Source of the DNA: Adiantum capillus-veneris
Lineage: Eukaryota > Streptophyta > Polypodiopsida > Polypodiales > Pteridaceae
NCBI GenBank assembly: GCA_014529385.2
Contig: CM043962.1
Coordinates: forward strand, 42,221,598 to 42,285,597
DNA length: 64,000 nucleotides
Direction of reading: 5' to 3'
Shown here: one piece after another, positions 22,201 through 32,340 of the stretch
Layout: every line of letters begins with the position of its first letter
How positions within the stretch are numbered: the first letter of the stretch is position 1
Position numbers and translations under genes: made by a program
Notes under the pieces: model-generated
Database searches by the model: none
Seen by the model: only the letters and a program-made list of their open reading frames with translations
Told to the model about the DNA's origin: nothing

Positions 22201-23750
22201 AATACAGTGTCGAAGTTAGAAAATTCAGCGAATTCCACTCTGAAATGCCCTGAGTTTGAATTGATGGCAAATGATGTCCATTTTGCTTCAAATCAATTTT
22301 GGAGCATGCATAGATGCATAAAAACATGTAGAGATCAAAATCATACAGTTAAGGAAAAATTTGCAACAAAAATAAATAATCGCGATTACTTAAACTAGGG
22401 ACTTTTCCAACTTTTTGCATTTTTGACATCATAGGCTTGAAATATATGGCATTTACGTACTCTGAGTGAAGTGTGGACTCATTTGAGTGCACTGGGTGGA
22501 AATGGTGCCAGATTTAGGCTTTTAGAATCTAATACAGTATATAAAGAGATTTTGAGTTTTTGAGATCCAAACTTGCTCAAACTTGATTAGTGGGCTTGGG
22601 ACATCATGTTCTTTGGTCCCATAAGGCCACAGTTGCAAATTGCATCCATTTTGGCCAAAAAGTAAATAATCATGATTATTAACTTTTTCATCAACTTGTA
22701 CATTTTTTGTTGCAACTTGGTTCTAGGCATGATGTACAGTATGTGTGTGAGATATGGGGTGATTTGGATCAACAAATGTGACATTTAACTCACGTATTGG
22801 ATTGAAAAGACTTTGGTGCGTTTTTTTGACAAATTCATAGTTTTTCTTGATCATTTTGGCTCATACTTGATATGTGGCATGTAATAGATGTGTACAAGTG
22901 ATAGGTGAAGTGAAAAGAGAAATTCAAGCCAAACAAGCATAAAAGTAAATAATCGTGATTATTTATAGCAGTCACTTTTTTTACAAGAATTGACAATTTG
23001 ATGACCTAAACATCTTTAATACATCTAGAACAAGTCCAAAACTGAATTTGGTAAAGTTCAGTTGTGTCAGCATCACTTCGTGCTCTTATCGACTCTGAAA
23101 CCACCGATTTTTGTGACTACTTGGCATGCAGAGTTGGTTAGTCACTTTTGAAGGTGTGGACTTGTCCACTACATAGTCTTGATGCTACTCATCCAGTTTG
23201 GGCCCATTCGGAGTCAGTTTGACTTTATATGTCAAATTTGACACTTTGTAGCCATTAACTATTTTTTGTTGTTTGAGAGCTTGCCTTGACTGTTTCCATG
23301 AGACCACCTAGGTACATTGTGTATAGATCCAGTCTATAAGCTGCCCGTGGAGTCAGAATCCAGTTCTGGCATATGGCAAAAACCTAGATTATTTACTTGG
23401 GACCCCCCCCCCCCCCCCCCGCCCCCTCGACCCCTGCCAAATGATCGTCTGGTGATATGGAAGTGTTTTATAACATAGGGGCATGCTACAGTTCAAGTCT
23501 CGTCCAATTCGGGTGAGCTGAGAGGCCGCTATGGTCAATTTTGTGTCGTAGGACTTCGTGCACAATTGGGTTTCTAGGGTTTTTTCCTGAGTCTAGACTT
23601 GCTACCCGGCCATATAGATTGTTCATTGATAAGTTTAGAACTTACCCCTCATGTTTCGTGTGTGACAGCGCTATAAATGGACGACTGTAGACTTCAAAAA
23701 TCGTGCGCGAAGAAGGCAGAAAGCTCTCTCCTCCAAGAGTGACTAGTGGA
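22201..23750 (-). other. repeat spacer with dyad motif in element C
   Basis: No coding is seen. The near-palindrome TAAATAAT-CGCG/CATG/CGTG-ATTA occurs at about 22373, 22663 and 22946, spaced 290 and 283 bp, with weaker relatives near 23253 and 23387. The sequence between the motifs is also loosely similar. A (C)18 run followed by GCCCCC lies at 23403-23426. The same motif recurs in the element's leader (36649-37605). Confidence 0.6.
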
Positions 23751-23999
23751 AATGAGGTGATTGTGGGCTACCTTGGATATCTCAGACTTTCCAAATTATT
23801 TTTCCCTAGATTTCTTTGTTAGTCCTACTAGACCGTGAAATCTATGTTAGACTCAAAAATTTCTTCAATCGGATTCCGTTAGCTCATTCTGCAAGAATTT
23901 GCAAAAGTAGGCCTTGGCGGCCTAATTTATCGGTTTTACAGTTTGTGGAGAAGATAAGTGCTCCTTTCTCCTCCAAATCCATCTTTTGTTGCTTGAAGA

Positions 24000-24690
24000 T
24001 GCTCTTCTTAGTGTCTATATATTTGGAACCTTCTCCGGTACGGTAGATGACGTCTTGGGCACCCAAATTTGAGACATCTTGTCCTTGAGTTGTGCTTTTG
24101 GTACCCAGATATGCCTGACTCCTTGCATGCTACTTGTAGCATTTTCTTGTCTAGAGGATGAAGAAGATTGATTGCTTTGTGGTTTGTTCTGCTAGTAATC
24201 TCTTTTCCATTCTTTTTTGCTTGGTGCAATTGGAACAATGAGTTGTGATATCTTAAGTTGATTGGTATCCCAATATGGTACTGCCTTGTACATTCACATC
24301 CATGAGATTCCAAGAATCATTGTTTCATTCATGTGTTCATCTGATAAGCATAAAAACTAATGAGGGCATGGACATCCATGTACTATCACATTTAAGTTGA
24401 CTACTCCCAATGCCGGTGTTGGGTTCTTGTTGCATCCTTTGATAGCCGATATTCCTGATGTCAAGAATTGATTCATTGCTTTCTTGTACGTGGAATAAAT
24501 GACTGCATTAACTCAAGCTCGTGTATTGACCAATGAATTTGTGTTATGATTGTTCAACTGTACATTTATGCAAAGGTCCATTCCATCTAACCATTCATCA
24601 TCTGTTGACACTGCATCCTTCTGTAATTCCCATAGTCGTTCATCTAGTTCCAGAGTGTTGATGGGAATAGGTATTTGTTGATTTTTGAGA
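24000..24690 (-). pseudogene. retropepsin-like segment after the integrase (element C)
   Basis: On the minus strand WLDGMDLCINVQLNNHNTNS is followed by LVNTRA, a stop, VNAVIYSTYKKAMNQF, and further on SDEHMNETMILGISWM. This matches the layout of an aspartic protease (strand, D-T-G-A active site followed by V-N-A, then hydrophobic-hydrophobic-Gly near the end), but the active site is N-T-R-A and so dead. It is continuous with the pol C-terminus upstream. No protease is visible between gag and RT, its usual place. Downstream HIWVPKAQ and QIWVPKTS recall the IWVP of element B. Confidence 0.6.
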
Positions 24691-24739
24691 GCAGCTTTCC
24701 TCTTAAGTACCCAAAGTCGAGCTTCCTCTTGGGCTTCAT

Positions 24740-25820
24740 CAATGACCTGCTATCGTTTCATCTTTCTTTGCTTTGCTACATGCATCTTTTCTAGCAAATC
24801 ATTAGTTAGTTGCAAATTGTACTTCTTTAATCGGCATCCACTAATCCAATTAGCCATTAGTTCACCATCTAGAGTGGACAACTTAAATGCTCCACTTGGG
24901 GATACATCTTCAATGATAAATAATATGTTTCCCTTTTTCTTAAACTTGGGAATGTGTTGCTTAAGGGAGTACACTAAAACTAAGTCCCCTTTTTTGAAGA
25001 TTTTTGTGACTAGATGGGAATCAAAAAGTTGTTTTTATTTTTGATTTCTGCATATATGTGAGCTACAGTAGTTAGCCTTTGCTCATCAAGCTTTTCTAAA
25101 TCTTCGAGCCTCTCTAACAATTCGTGTCCATGCACTCAAGATCCCTTAGCTACCTTAGTGTCGGCAATATAAATTCTATTGGCGATATGGCATCAAGACC
25201 ATAAACAAGGTTAAATGGTGTAGAATTTAAATCTGTCTTGAATGAAACTCTATAAGCCCATAGATCGGCATGTAGATTAATTTCCCAATCAGTTCGTCTT
25301 GAACTAACCACTTTAGTCAATACTGAGCTAAGAATTTTATTCGTGTGTTCAACTTGTCCGTTTGCTTGTGGATGGCCATAAATTCATTTAGTAGATATTC
25401 AATTACTTCATTGAGGAAATGAGTTCCCCTATCACTAACAATTTCTATTGGAAGTCCATATCTTGTGAATACATTTTCATATAAGAATGCAGCTGCGGTT
25501 CTGGCATCGTTCCTTTGGGTTGCCTTATCCTCTACTAACTTGGTCAAATAGTTTGTAGCTACAATGATATATTGAGCTTGGGTTCTATAAGCAGGTGGTT
25601 GTATTGGCCTAACAAATTCTATACCCCATTTTGCAAAAGCTCTAGCCTCCATCATTGGTCTTAAAGTCATGCTATCTACACGGATTGGAATTTTGCTCAT
25701 TGACATGCATCTCACCTTGAACATCTTCGTTAGCATCTGCAAAAAGTGTTGGCCACTGCATGCCTGCCATTAAGATTGCTTTGCAGTGGTTTCACTAGAA
25801 AAGTGACCTCTGGCTAATCT
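24740..25820 (-). pseudogene. integrase core and pol C-terminus (element C)
   Basis: From the copia junction the minus strand reads HFSSETTAK, then WGIEFVRPIQPPAYRTQAQY, YENVFTRYGLPIEIVSDRGT and HFLNEVIEYLLNEF. After a frameshift come QANGQVEHTNK and WEINLHADLWAYR, and finally FKKKGNILFIIEDVSPSGAF and LDGELMANWISGCRLKKYN near 24974-24790. The first catalytic Asp is Glu (WGIEF for WGIDF), the second Asp is kept, and the Glu is readable in the shifted frame. Integrase would insert the cDNA. This copy is disabled by frameshifts and by the copia insertion in its N-terminal part. Confidence 0.85.
25816..25820 (+). repeat. target-site duplication of nested copia (left)
   Basis: AATCT precedes the 5' LTR, and AATCC (31359-31363) follows the 3' LTR. 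This is a 5-bp duplication with one mismatch, usual for Ty1/copia insertion. Confidence 0.65.
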
Positions 25821-26047
25821 TATTACCATATACTTGTGGTAGTGATGTGTGTGAACACACTAGGACCTCCAAGGTATTTTTTCCCCCTTTAGGAGGTTTT
25901 TCCCCCCGTGCATTGTATATACGCCCATCACTCTAGGGCTATCTATCTTTCCATTTCACACTAAGTAACACACTCTCTATTGTGTGCCTTGAGCTTCCTT
26001 CATCTTCTCCAAGTTGTGTGCATTTCCTTGCAACCCTAATTCCAACA
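25821..26047 (+). repeat. 5' LTR of copia element
   Basis: It begins TATTACCATATAC (the 3' copy has canonical TGTTACC, so the second base is mutated) and ends CTAATTCCAACA. It is exactly 227 bp, like the 3' LTR. Confidence 0.92.
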
Positions 26048-26049
26048 AT

Positions 26050-26061
26050 TGGTATCAGAGC
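26050..26061 (+). promoter_or_regulatory. copia primer-binding site
   Basis: TGGTATCAGAGC, complementary to initiator-Met tRNA, lies two bases after the LTR. Confidence 0.9.
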
Positions 26062-26409
26062 AGGTTGCATCCTCTCGGGCTTAGTCGCCAGCAGCTCCAA
26101 CACATGCCTACTCACTTTCTCCCATTTTTGTGAGCTTTGGCGAGTGTTTGTAGGTCGATTTTTTTTTTGGGAAATCTCATACAGCTTAGTCTGCTCAGAT
26201 TTTTGATTCGGGCTCATTTCAGTCTCCGTTTCCACTACAGCCAAGTCTATGCAAGCAATTTTGTCATTTGTGCAAAAATTTTGTCTGTGCCAAATACTAC
26301 ATAACATGTTCCATACAGTCTACTGCGGGTTGTGCTATATAGTATGTGCTGGTCTCACTCAATTTCTCCTCATTTCGGGCAGTTTTCGCATTAAGTGCAG
26401 GCATTTTCC

Positions 26410-27700
26410 ATGGCTGACAACAACACAGATGTGTTCAAGATGTTTGCTGCTGAGGACAAATTGGATGGGGACAATTACCCTATGTGGGCTTACATGATGA
26501 AACATGTTCTTGTGTCAAAGGGCGTCTGGAATATTTTGCAGGGCATTGATGTACGTCCTGGTTCTGAGGATGTAGGCGATGTTGAGGATATTGCTGCTAT
26601 TAGAGTTGTTTTGCCTACGATAGAACAAGCTCGTTGGGATGTAAAGGATGCGCAGGCTCATGGATTGATTGTGTTGTCTGTGAAGCGCACCATTACTCCT
26701 CACATTTGTTCAGTGAAATCTGCAAAACAGGCTTGGGATATTCTAGCAAGTCTGTATGCAAGCAGCAATGAGGCTAAAATTGCTTTGCTGCGGAAGGAGC
26801 TAGAATCGAAGATTATGCATGAGAAAGATCATATGGAAACTTTCCTTGCTGTTGTCAAGCATATCAATGAGCAACTTATCTCTACAGGTAAAGTCATTTC
26901 AGACAGTTCCCTTGTGCAGACTGTTCTTGATGCCTTATCAGATTATTACCAGATTTTTGCTAGTACTTGGAGACTTATGACCCAAGGAAATCCTGAAGTT
27001 GTCAAGTTTGATGCATTATGCACATTGCTGTTGCAAGAGTCACTTTCCAAAAAAAACAGGACCAGATAGCGTGCAGTTGAACATGCTTTTATTGCTTTTC
27101 AAAGAAAGGGTGGTAACAACAATGTAGCCACTTCTTATGGTTCTGCTGTGAGTGGCAAAAACTCTGCTCCTAATGCTTCTACTGGTAGCAATTTGTCTGG
27201 AAATTCTGGTGATAAGGGAAAAAAGAAGATGCGTTGCCATTATTGTAAATCTAATGATCACTTTATCAAGCAGTGTCTTAAGTTGAAGGCCAAACATGCT
27301 AAGAAGAAAGAGGGTTGTTCCACTGCAAATGCTGGTTCCACTACAAATGCAGCCATTGTTGATTCTTCTGTGAAAGGAGATTGTGATGCTAATGTTGATG
27401 CAAAATGGGCTTTTAGTGCAGAGTGCACTTACAATCCTGATGTCCATGATGCATGCATGTCAGTTGTTGCTGATTCACATGTGTGGTATTTCGACAGTGG
27501 TGCTACAAAGCACATAACCTCACATCGTGAATTGTTCACACCTCTCAAGTCTGTCCCTCATGATAATTCAGTCACTTGTGCCAACAATGCCTCTGATCCG
27601 ATTCAGGGAGTTGAAAAGATTGTGCTACTACTGCAAATGGAAGTTCTTTCACACTTGTTGATGCACTTTATGTGCCTAGGATCAAGAAGAATCTTTTGTT
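26410..27700 (+). pseudogene. copia Gag with zinc knuckle and protease
   Basis: The likely start is ATG 26410 (MADNNTDVFKMF). The upstream in-frame codons lie in leader. The Gag core reads LDGDNYPMWAYMMKHVLVSK and later AKQAWDILASLYASSNEAKI, typical of copia capsid-like domains. TAG 27067-27069 interrupts the frame. It continues to a standard zinc knuckle CHYCKSNDHFIKQC (about 27235-27276) and to the protease active site WYFDSGATKHIT (about 27484-27520), where D-S-G is intact. A frameshift near 27650 follows. Confidence 0.88.
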
Positions 27701-28780
27701 TGTATCTGCACTTGCTAGACTTGGACTTGTAGTCAAATTTGTGGATGACAGATGTACGGTTCATGATATCAATTTTGGTGATGAAATTGTTGCATCTGGT
27801 CTTTTGTGCCGTGGGCTGTATAAGCTCACTTTGTATGACAAGTGTGGAACAAATTTTGCAAATGCAGTTGCAGATTCAAGGGCTATTTTAGATGCAAAAC
27901 TTTGGCATGCACATTTTGGTCATCTGAATTTTTGCCAGTTTGCTGCATTTGCAGAAATCTGATATGGTTGCTTCTTTGCCACCTCTTGAAGCACCTCACA
28001 AACATGCTTGTGAAGGCTGTATATTGGGTAAAATGCAGTGTTCTAAGTTTCCAAAGGATGGTTCAATTAGGGCCACATGCAGGTTGCAGCTTGTGCATAG
28101 TGATGTTTGTGGGCCCATGCAAGCTCCTTCCTTGGGCAATTACCTTTACTTTGTGACTTTCATTGATGATTACTTTAGGCATGCATGGGTATTTCCACTT
28201 AAAGCGAAGTCCGAAGTTTTTATGTGCTTCAAACAATTTTTGGCTATGGCTGAAAATGTATCGAAATGTACTATTGGAACCCTCCGTTCCGATCGAGGGG
28301 GGGGGGGGGGGGGGGGGGGGGTATATGTCTCATGAGTTTAATGCATTTCTAGCTAGTCATGGGATAAAACACCAATGTACAATGCCTTATACGCCTCAGA
28401 AAAATGGTGTTGCTGAGAGAAAAAACAGGTCACTTACGAAAATGGCATGATGTCTGGTCAAAAGTCAAGATTTGCCACATTCTTTTTGGCTTGAGGCCAT
28501 CATGTGTGCCACTTATGCACTAACAGGTGTCCTACAAAAGCTTTGCAGTTTATTACTCCATATGAAGCATGGCATGATAGAAAGCCTTCTATTGAGCACA
28601 TGCGTGTTTTTGGCTGTTTGGCATATGCTTTGGTGCCACAAACACAACACAGAAAATTGGATGATAAGGTTGTCAAATGTATTTTTGTTGGTTATAGTGC
28701 TGAAAGCAGAGGTTACAGGTTGTATCATCCCCAAACAAAGCGTATTCTGGTTTCACGGAGTGTAGTGTTTGTGGAAGATT
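27670..28780 (+). pseudogene. copia integrase
   Basis: The pre-integrase zinc region reads LWHAHFGHLNFCQF, then HACEGCILGKMQCSKF (H-H-C-C pattern). The catalytic core has D at LVHSDVCGP, D at RSDRGG and E at NGVAERKNRSL, so all three acidic residues are present. Frameshifts lie near 27955 and at the G run 28297-28321, which replaces the short codon run after RSDRGG. TGA 28448-28450 follows AERKNRSLTKMA. The C-terminal part (PYEAWHDRKPSIEHMRVFGC) is in another frame. Confidence 0.88.
28297..28321 (+). repeat. (G)25 run inside copia integrase
   Basis: Twenty-five consecutive Gs sit between codons for RSDRG and YMSHEF, where the family normally has only a short Gly-Glu stretch. It breaks the frame. 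Confidence 0.95.
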
Positions 28781-28879
28781 CTGTTCAACCCTTGTTGTCA
28801 TGTACTAGGGACAGTAATGTAAGCTCACAGGACATTTATAACACTTTGTTGCCTCTTTTCAGTGGTGGAAGTTTGAATG

Positions 28880-30093
28880 TAAATTCCAATGAGGCAAATC
28901 TACAGCCTATGGGGATTTCAAAAAATGTTACAAATCCGCCTATTAATGATGCAGATATACATGATGTACTTGATGAGGAAAGACCTGAAAATGAGCAGGC
29001 TAGAGGTATGCCAAAATGGCTGGTGCATACATTGTGATAGTAAATTGGATGCACCTTTGTCTACTCATACTCATTCAGGCTCTAGCCATGCATCTTATGC
29101 ATTAGATTATTATGCTTTGGCTATGTCTAGCTTACATGATGTTGAGGAACCTCTGTCTTTTGATGAAGCACAGAATTTACAAAATTGGATGGCTGCCATG
29201 CAATCAAAATATGATGCACTTATAGAAAATGACACATGGACTTTATGTGATTTGCCTCCGGGCAAAAAGTCCATTGGTACGAAGTGGGTTTACAAGTTGA
29301 AACGCAAGCCGGATGGTGAGATCGATCGCCATAAGGCTCAACTTGTTGCAAAGGGTTATGCACAACAAAAAGGCATAGATTATGAAGAGACTTTTGCTCT
29401 CACTTATCATATGACTACTGTGCATTTTCTATGTGCATTGGTAGATCATTTTGGTTGGGATGTACATCAGTCAGACATTGTTACTGCTTTCTTGAATGGT
29501 GACATTTTTGAGGAAGTTTATGTAATGCAACCTCGTAGTTTTGTCAAGAAGGACAAGAGGACAAAGTGTGCAAATGTAAGAAGGCTTTGTATGGGTTGAA
29601 GCAATCTCCTTGTGCTTGGTATGAGAAATCTGACACTCATTTGGTCAAACAAGGCTTTCGTAACAGCCCAACAGAAAGCACATTGTATGTAAAGCGTAAG
29701 GGTGATGTACTTCTCATTGTGGTTCTTTATGTTGATGATTTGTTGATCACTGGACCAAATGAGAGACATATTGCTGAATTTAAGGTTGATTTGAATGCTA
29801 CTTTCAAGCTAAAATATTTGGGACTGTCGCATCATTACTTGGGTATACAGTTTAAGCAGTGTGATGGTGGTATTGCCTTGTGTCAAAAAAGTTACATAGA
29901 GACATTGCTATGTAAGTTTGGACTTGAGGATTGCAAACCTATTGCCACTCCCATGGAAACAGGTTTGAAATTGAGTGTTCATGATGCTGGTGATCCTGCA
30001 GATGTCACTCTTTACCAAACTGTTGTTGGATGCTTCATTTATGTTTGCAACACAAGACCGGATATTCAGTTTGCAGTCTCACACATTAGGAGA
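28880..30093 (+). pseudogene. copia reverse transcriptase
   Basis: Readable blocks are NWMAAMQSKYDALIENDTW, GTKWVYKLKRKPDGEIDRHK, VHQSDIVTAFLNGDIFEEVY, KALYGLKQSPCAWYEKSD and the catalytic VVLYVDDLLITG with Y-V-D-D intact (about 29725-29760). A frameshift near 29570 separates the two halves. The frame ends in SHIRR where the MITE-like insertion begins. The enzyme would make cDNA from element RNA. Confidence 0.92.
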
Positions 30094-30466
30094 AACTTGG
30101 ACTTAATTTTGGGCCCTGTAAGAAACGCCAACTCAGCATAGAGATAGGTAATTCTGAGAAATGCAAAAGTAAAAAGGTGATTCATGCTTTTGCAAGATGC
30201 ACAAGTACAAGTACTTCACTTTATAGGATAGCAACAGCGGGTCATAAAAGGTGTTCGGTGCTTGTGCAAGATGTCACTATCAAGCGCCTTACTTTTCTGA
30301 TGATAGTGACAATATTACCAAAATGGTTTACATGGATATTTTAAAAATGAGAAAAAATGATTTTTCTACATAACGTTAGCCTTCTTCCTATTGGTTAAGG
30401 AGCATTCTCTCACTAGAGCTAAAAGGCCCAAAAATGAGTCCATTTCTTTTCTAATGGGTCAATAGA
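30094..30466 (+). mobile_element. MITE-like insertion in copia RT/RNase H (shorter copy)
   Basis: It occupies the same position and has the same ends as 15053-15878, but lacks about 450 internal bases, with the junction at ATGCAAAAGT/AAAAAGGTGA. The inverted arms (TGGACTTAATTTTGGGCCC and, inverted, TGGACTCATTTTTGGGCC) are both present. Confidence 0.55.
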
Positions 30467-31062
30467 TTTATGCATAGCCCAAGGTCTAAGCATTGGCAGG
30501 ATGTTAAGAGTATTTTTTGCTACCTTAGTGGCACTTTACGTCTTGGCTTGTTTTATCCCAAGGGGGGATCATTGCCGCTAGACTTACATGCTTTTTCGGA
30601 CTCAGATTGGGCTGGTTGATTTGACACGCGAGTGTCCATAAGTGGTTTTTGTTTCATGCTTGGTAGTTCATGTATATCATGGTTGAGCAAGAAGCAACCT
30701 ATTGTGGCCACTTCTAGTTGTGACGTTGAGTACAGGGCAGTCTTCACAGCTACGGTTGAGTGTGTATGGCTCAGACACCTTATGGCTGATTTGGGTGTTG
30801 GACAGGACACTGCAAACACTATCTACACTGACAATTAGAGAGCATTGGCAATTGCAAGGAACCCAGTTTTTCATGCTCGCACAAAGCACATTGAGGTGCA
30901 TTACCACTATGTCAGGGAGAGGCTCTCAACAGGAGAGATCAGCTTGGCTTATGTGCCAACACATGACAACCTTGCAGATCTTTTCACAAAGGCATTGTCT
31001 CGTGAGAAGCTCGAAGCTTTCCGCAAAGCTTTGGGCTTACTCCCTTTGTGGACTGATCATGT
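30467..31062 (+). pseudogene. copia RNase H
   Basis: It starts FMHSPRSKHWQ and continues to LSFSDSDW-type sequence, SGFCFMLGSSCISWLSKKQP, SSCDVEYRAVF, ARTKHIEVHYHYVRERLSTG and NLADLFTKALSREKLEAFRK. The usual catalytic DAEY reads DVEY. Frame changes occur near 30480-30630, and TAG 30836-30838 interrupts it. Confidence 0.88.
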
Positions 31063-31121
31063 CCTCAGGGCATGGCACTTCCCTTTACTCATGTGCCAGC
31101 TCTCGTTCACTGCATCACTCC

Positions 31122-31129
31122 AGGGGGGA
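31122..31129 (+). promoter_or_regulatory. copia polypurine tract
   Basis: AGGGGGGA stands two bases before the TGTTACC start of the 3' LTR. Confidence 0.85.
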
Positions 31130-31131
31130 TT

Positions 31132-31358
31132 TGTTACCATATACATGTGGTAGTGATGTGTGTGAACACACTAGGACTGCTGAGGTATTTTTTCCCTCTT
31201 TGGGAGGTTTTTTCCCCCGTGCATTGTATATACGTCCATCACTCTAGGGCTATCTATCTTTCCATTGCACACTAAGTAACACACTCTCTATTGTGTGCCT
31301 TGAGCTTCCTTTGTCTTCTCCAAGTTGTGTGCATTTCCTTGCAACCCTAATTCCAACA
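31132..31358 (+). repeat. 3' LTR of copia element
   Basis: TGTTACCATATACATG ... CTAATTCCAACA, 227 bp, aligned along its full length with 25821-26047. It is followed by AATCC, the likely target-site duplication. Confidence 0.93.
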
Positions 31359-31700
31359 AATCCAGCATGTGCTTTTCTATCATGGGGATATATTCGTCTT
31401 CATTTGCACAAAGAAGACCCAAATGTTGACCCTTTCCTCTTCGATATAATTGGTTTCCAATAAGAGCATAGTCTCTTGCTTCAGTTTCAATTGCTCTTTG
31501 GCGGTGTTTACTCATATCCTCATGAAATGTATGGCTTGATAAGTAAGTAACTAGATAGTTACTCCACTTAGGAACGAGTGATATTTGGAACAATGTCACA
31601 TGAGGTATGGGTGCTTCTTTCGGGCACTGAGGACATTTTTTTACAAATGAGTGAACATCACTCCTCATGGTTGGCCAAATACTCCAAGTCTCAAGATCCG
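31359..31700 (-). pseudogene. integrase zinc-binding region (element C), cut by copia
   Basis: The minus strand reads MRSDVHSFVKKCPQC, PIPHVTLFQISLVPKWSNYL, HRQRAIETEARDYALIGNQL and YRRGKGQHLGLLCANEDEYI, then PMIEKHMLD, and is interrupted by the copia 3' LTR. The protein resumes beyond the insertion at 25820 with HFSSETTAK. The C-P-x-C pair belongs to a zinc-binding part before the integrase core. Confidence 0.8.
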
Positions 31701-31869
31701 CTGCATAGTTTGGTCTTCTACAAAGTGAAGTCCCACTATGGTAATATGTGCTTGACTTAGGTATTGGGTTTTCTCCTTAGGATTAATATACAAAAGCAAT
31801 ATTCCATCTCAATTTATTTTGTATAGCGTTCCAGCTAGTAATTGATACATAGCCGATTGCTCAATTGAT

Positions 31870-32340
31870 CCGGTTGTTATGGAAGTGCTATTTGCGAATC
31901 CACTTGAGCTATGTTCATCAATGATACTATATTTTTTGACCATCGGGGTATCATTTCCATAGAGAACATGTATGCATATGGTAGATCATTGTCTACCCCT
32001 TTTGGTGGTTCTCCTGAAATAATCCTTGACAAATGATCTGCCCTTTGATGTGTGGTGCCCTTTTTTACAACTACAGTGAAATCAAATTCCAAAAGAATGA
32101 TGAACCATCTCACTATTCTTCCTGTGTTGCATGGCTTGTTGACCAAGTACAATAAGGCTTGGTGGTCCACAAAGAATACAAATTTGTTGGTTGATAGGTA
32201 ATGTCTATACTTTTTTACGGCATAGATCATTCCTAATCCTTTTCTTTTGATGATTGTATAGTTTTTCTCTACCATATTCAAATGTCTACTAGCATAAGAA
32301 ATAGGAAAATCAAAATTTTCGTTTCCTGGTTATGAAAAAA
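31870..32340 (-). pseudogene. RNase H (element C)
   Basis: The minus strand reads GLGMIYAVKKYRHYLSTNKF, VFFVDHQALLYLVNKPCNTG, RIVRWFIILLEFDFTVVVKK and HQRADHLSRI. This is the typical gypsy RNase H of Tat/Athila-like elements. The frame changes near 32280-32330, where it meets the RT thumb ending HVDASNFF. Confidence 0.88.

Larger units (their letters stand above)
25821..31358 (+). mobile_element. nested Ty1/copia retrotransposon, structurally near-complete
   Basis: Two 227-bp LTRs (25821-26047 and 31132-31358), a PBS, gag, protease, integrase, RT, RNase H and a PPT stand in standard copia order. The element is 5538 bp and lies antisense to element C, splitting that element's integrase. The LTRs differ at roughly 15 positions by eye (about 93% identity). 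The coding region has several stops and frameshifts and a MITE-like insertion. Confidence 0.93.

Noticed and set aside
23403-23426. (C)18 run as a possible PPT on the minus strand
   Set aside because: No LTR start is adjacent. It lies inside element C, whose PPT is already fixed at 19262-19274.
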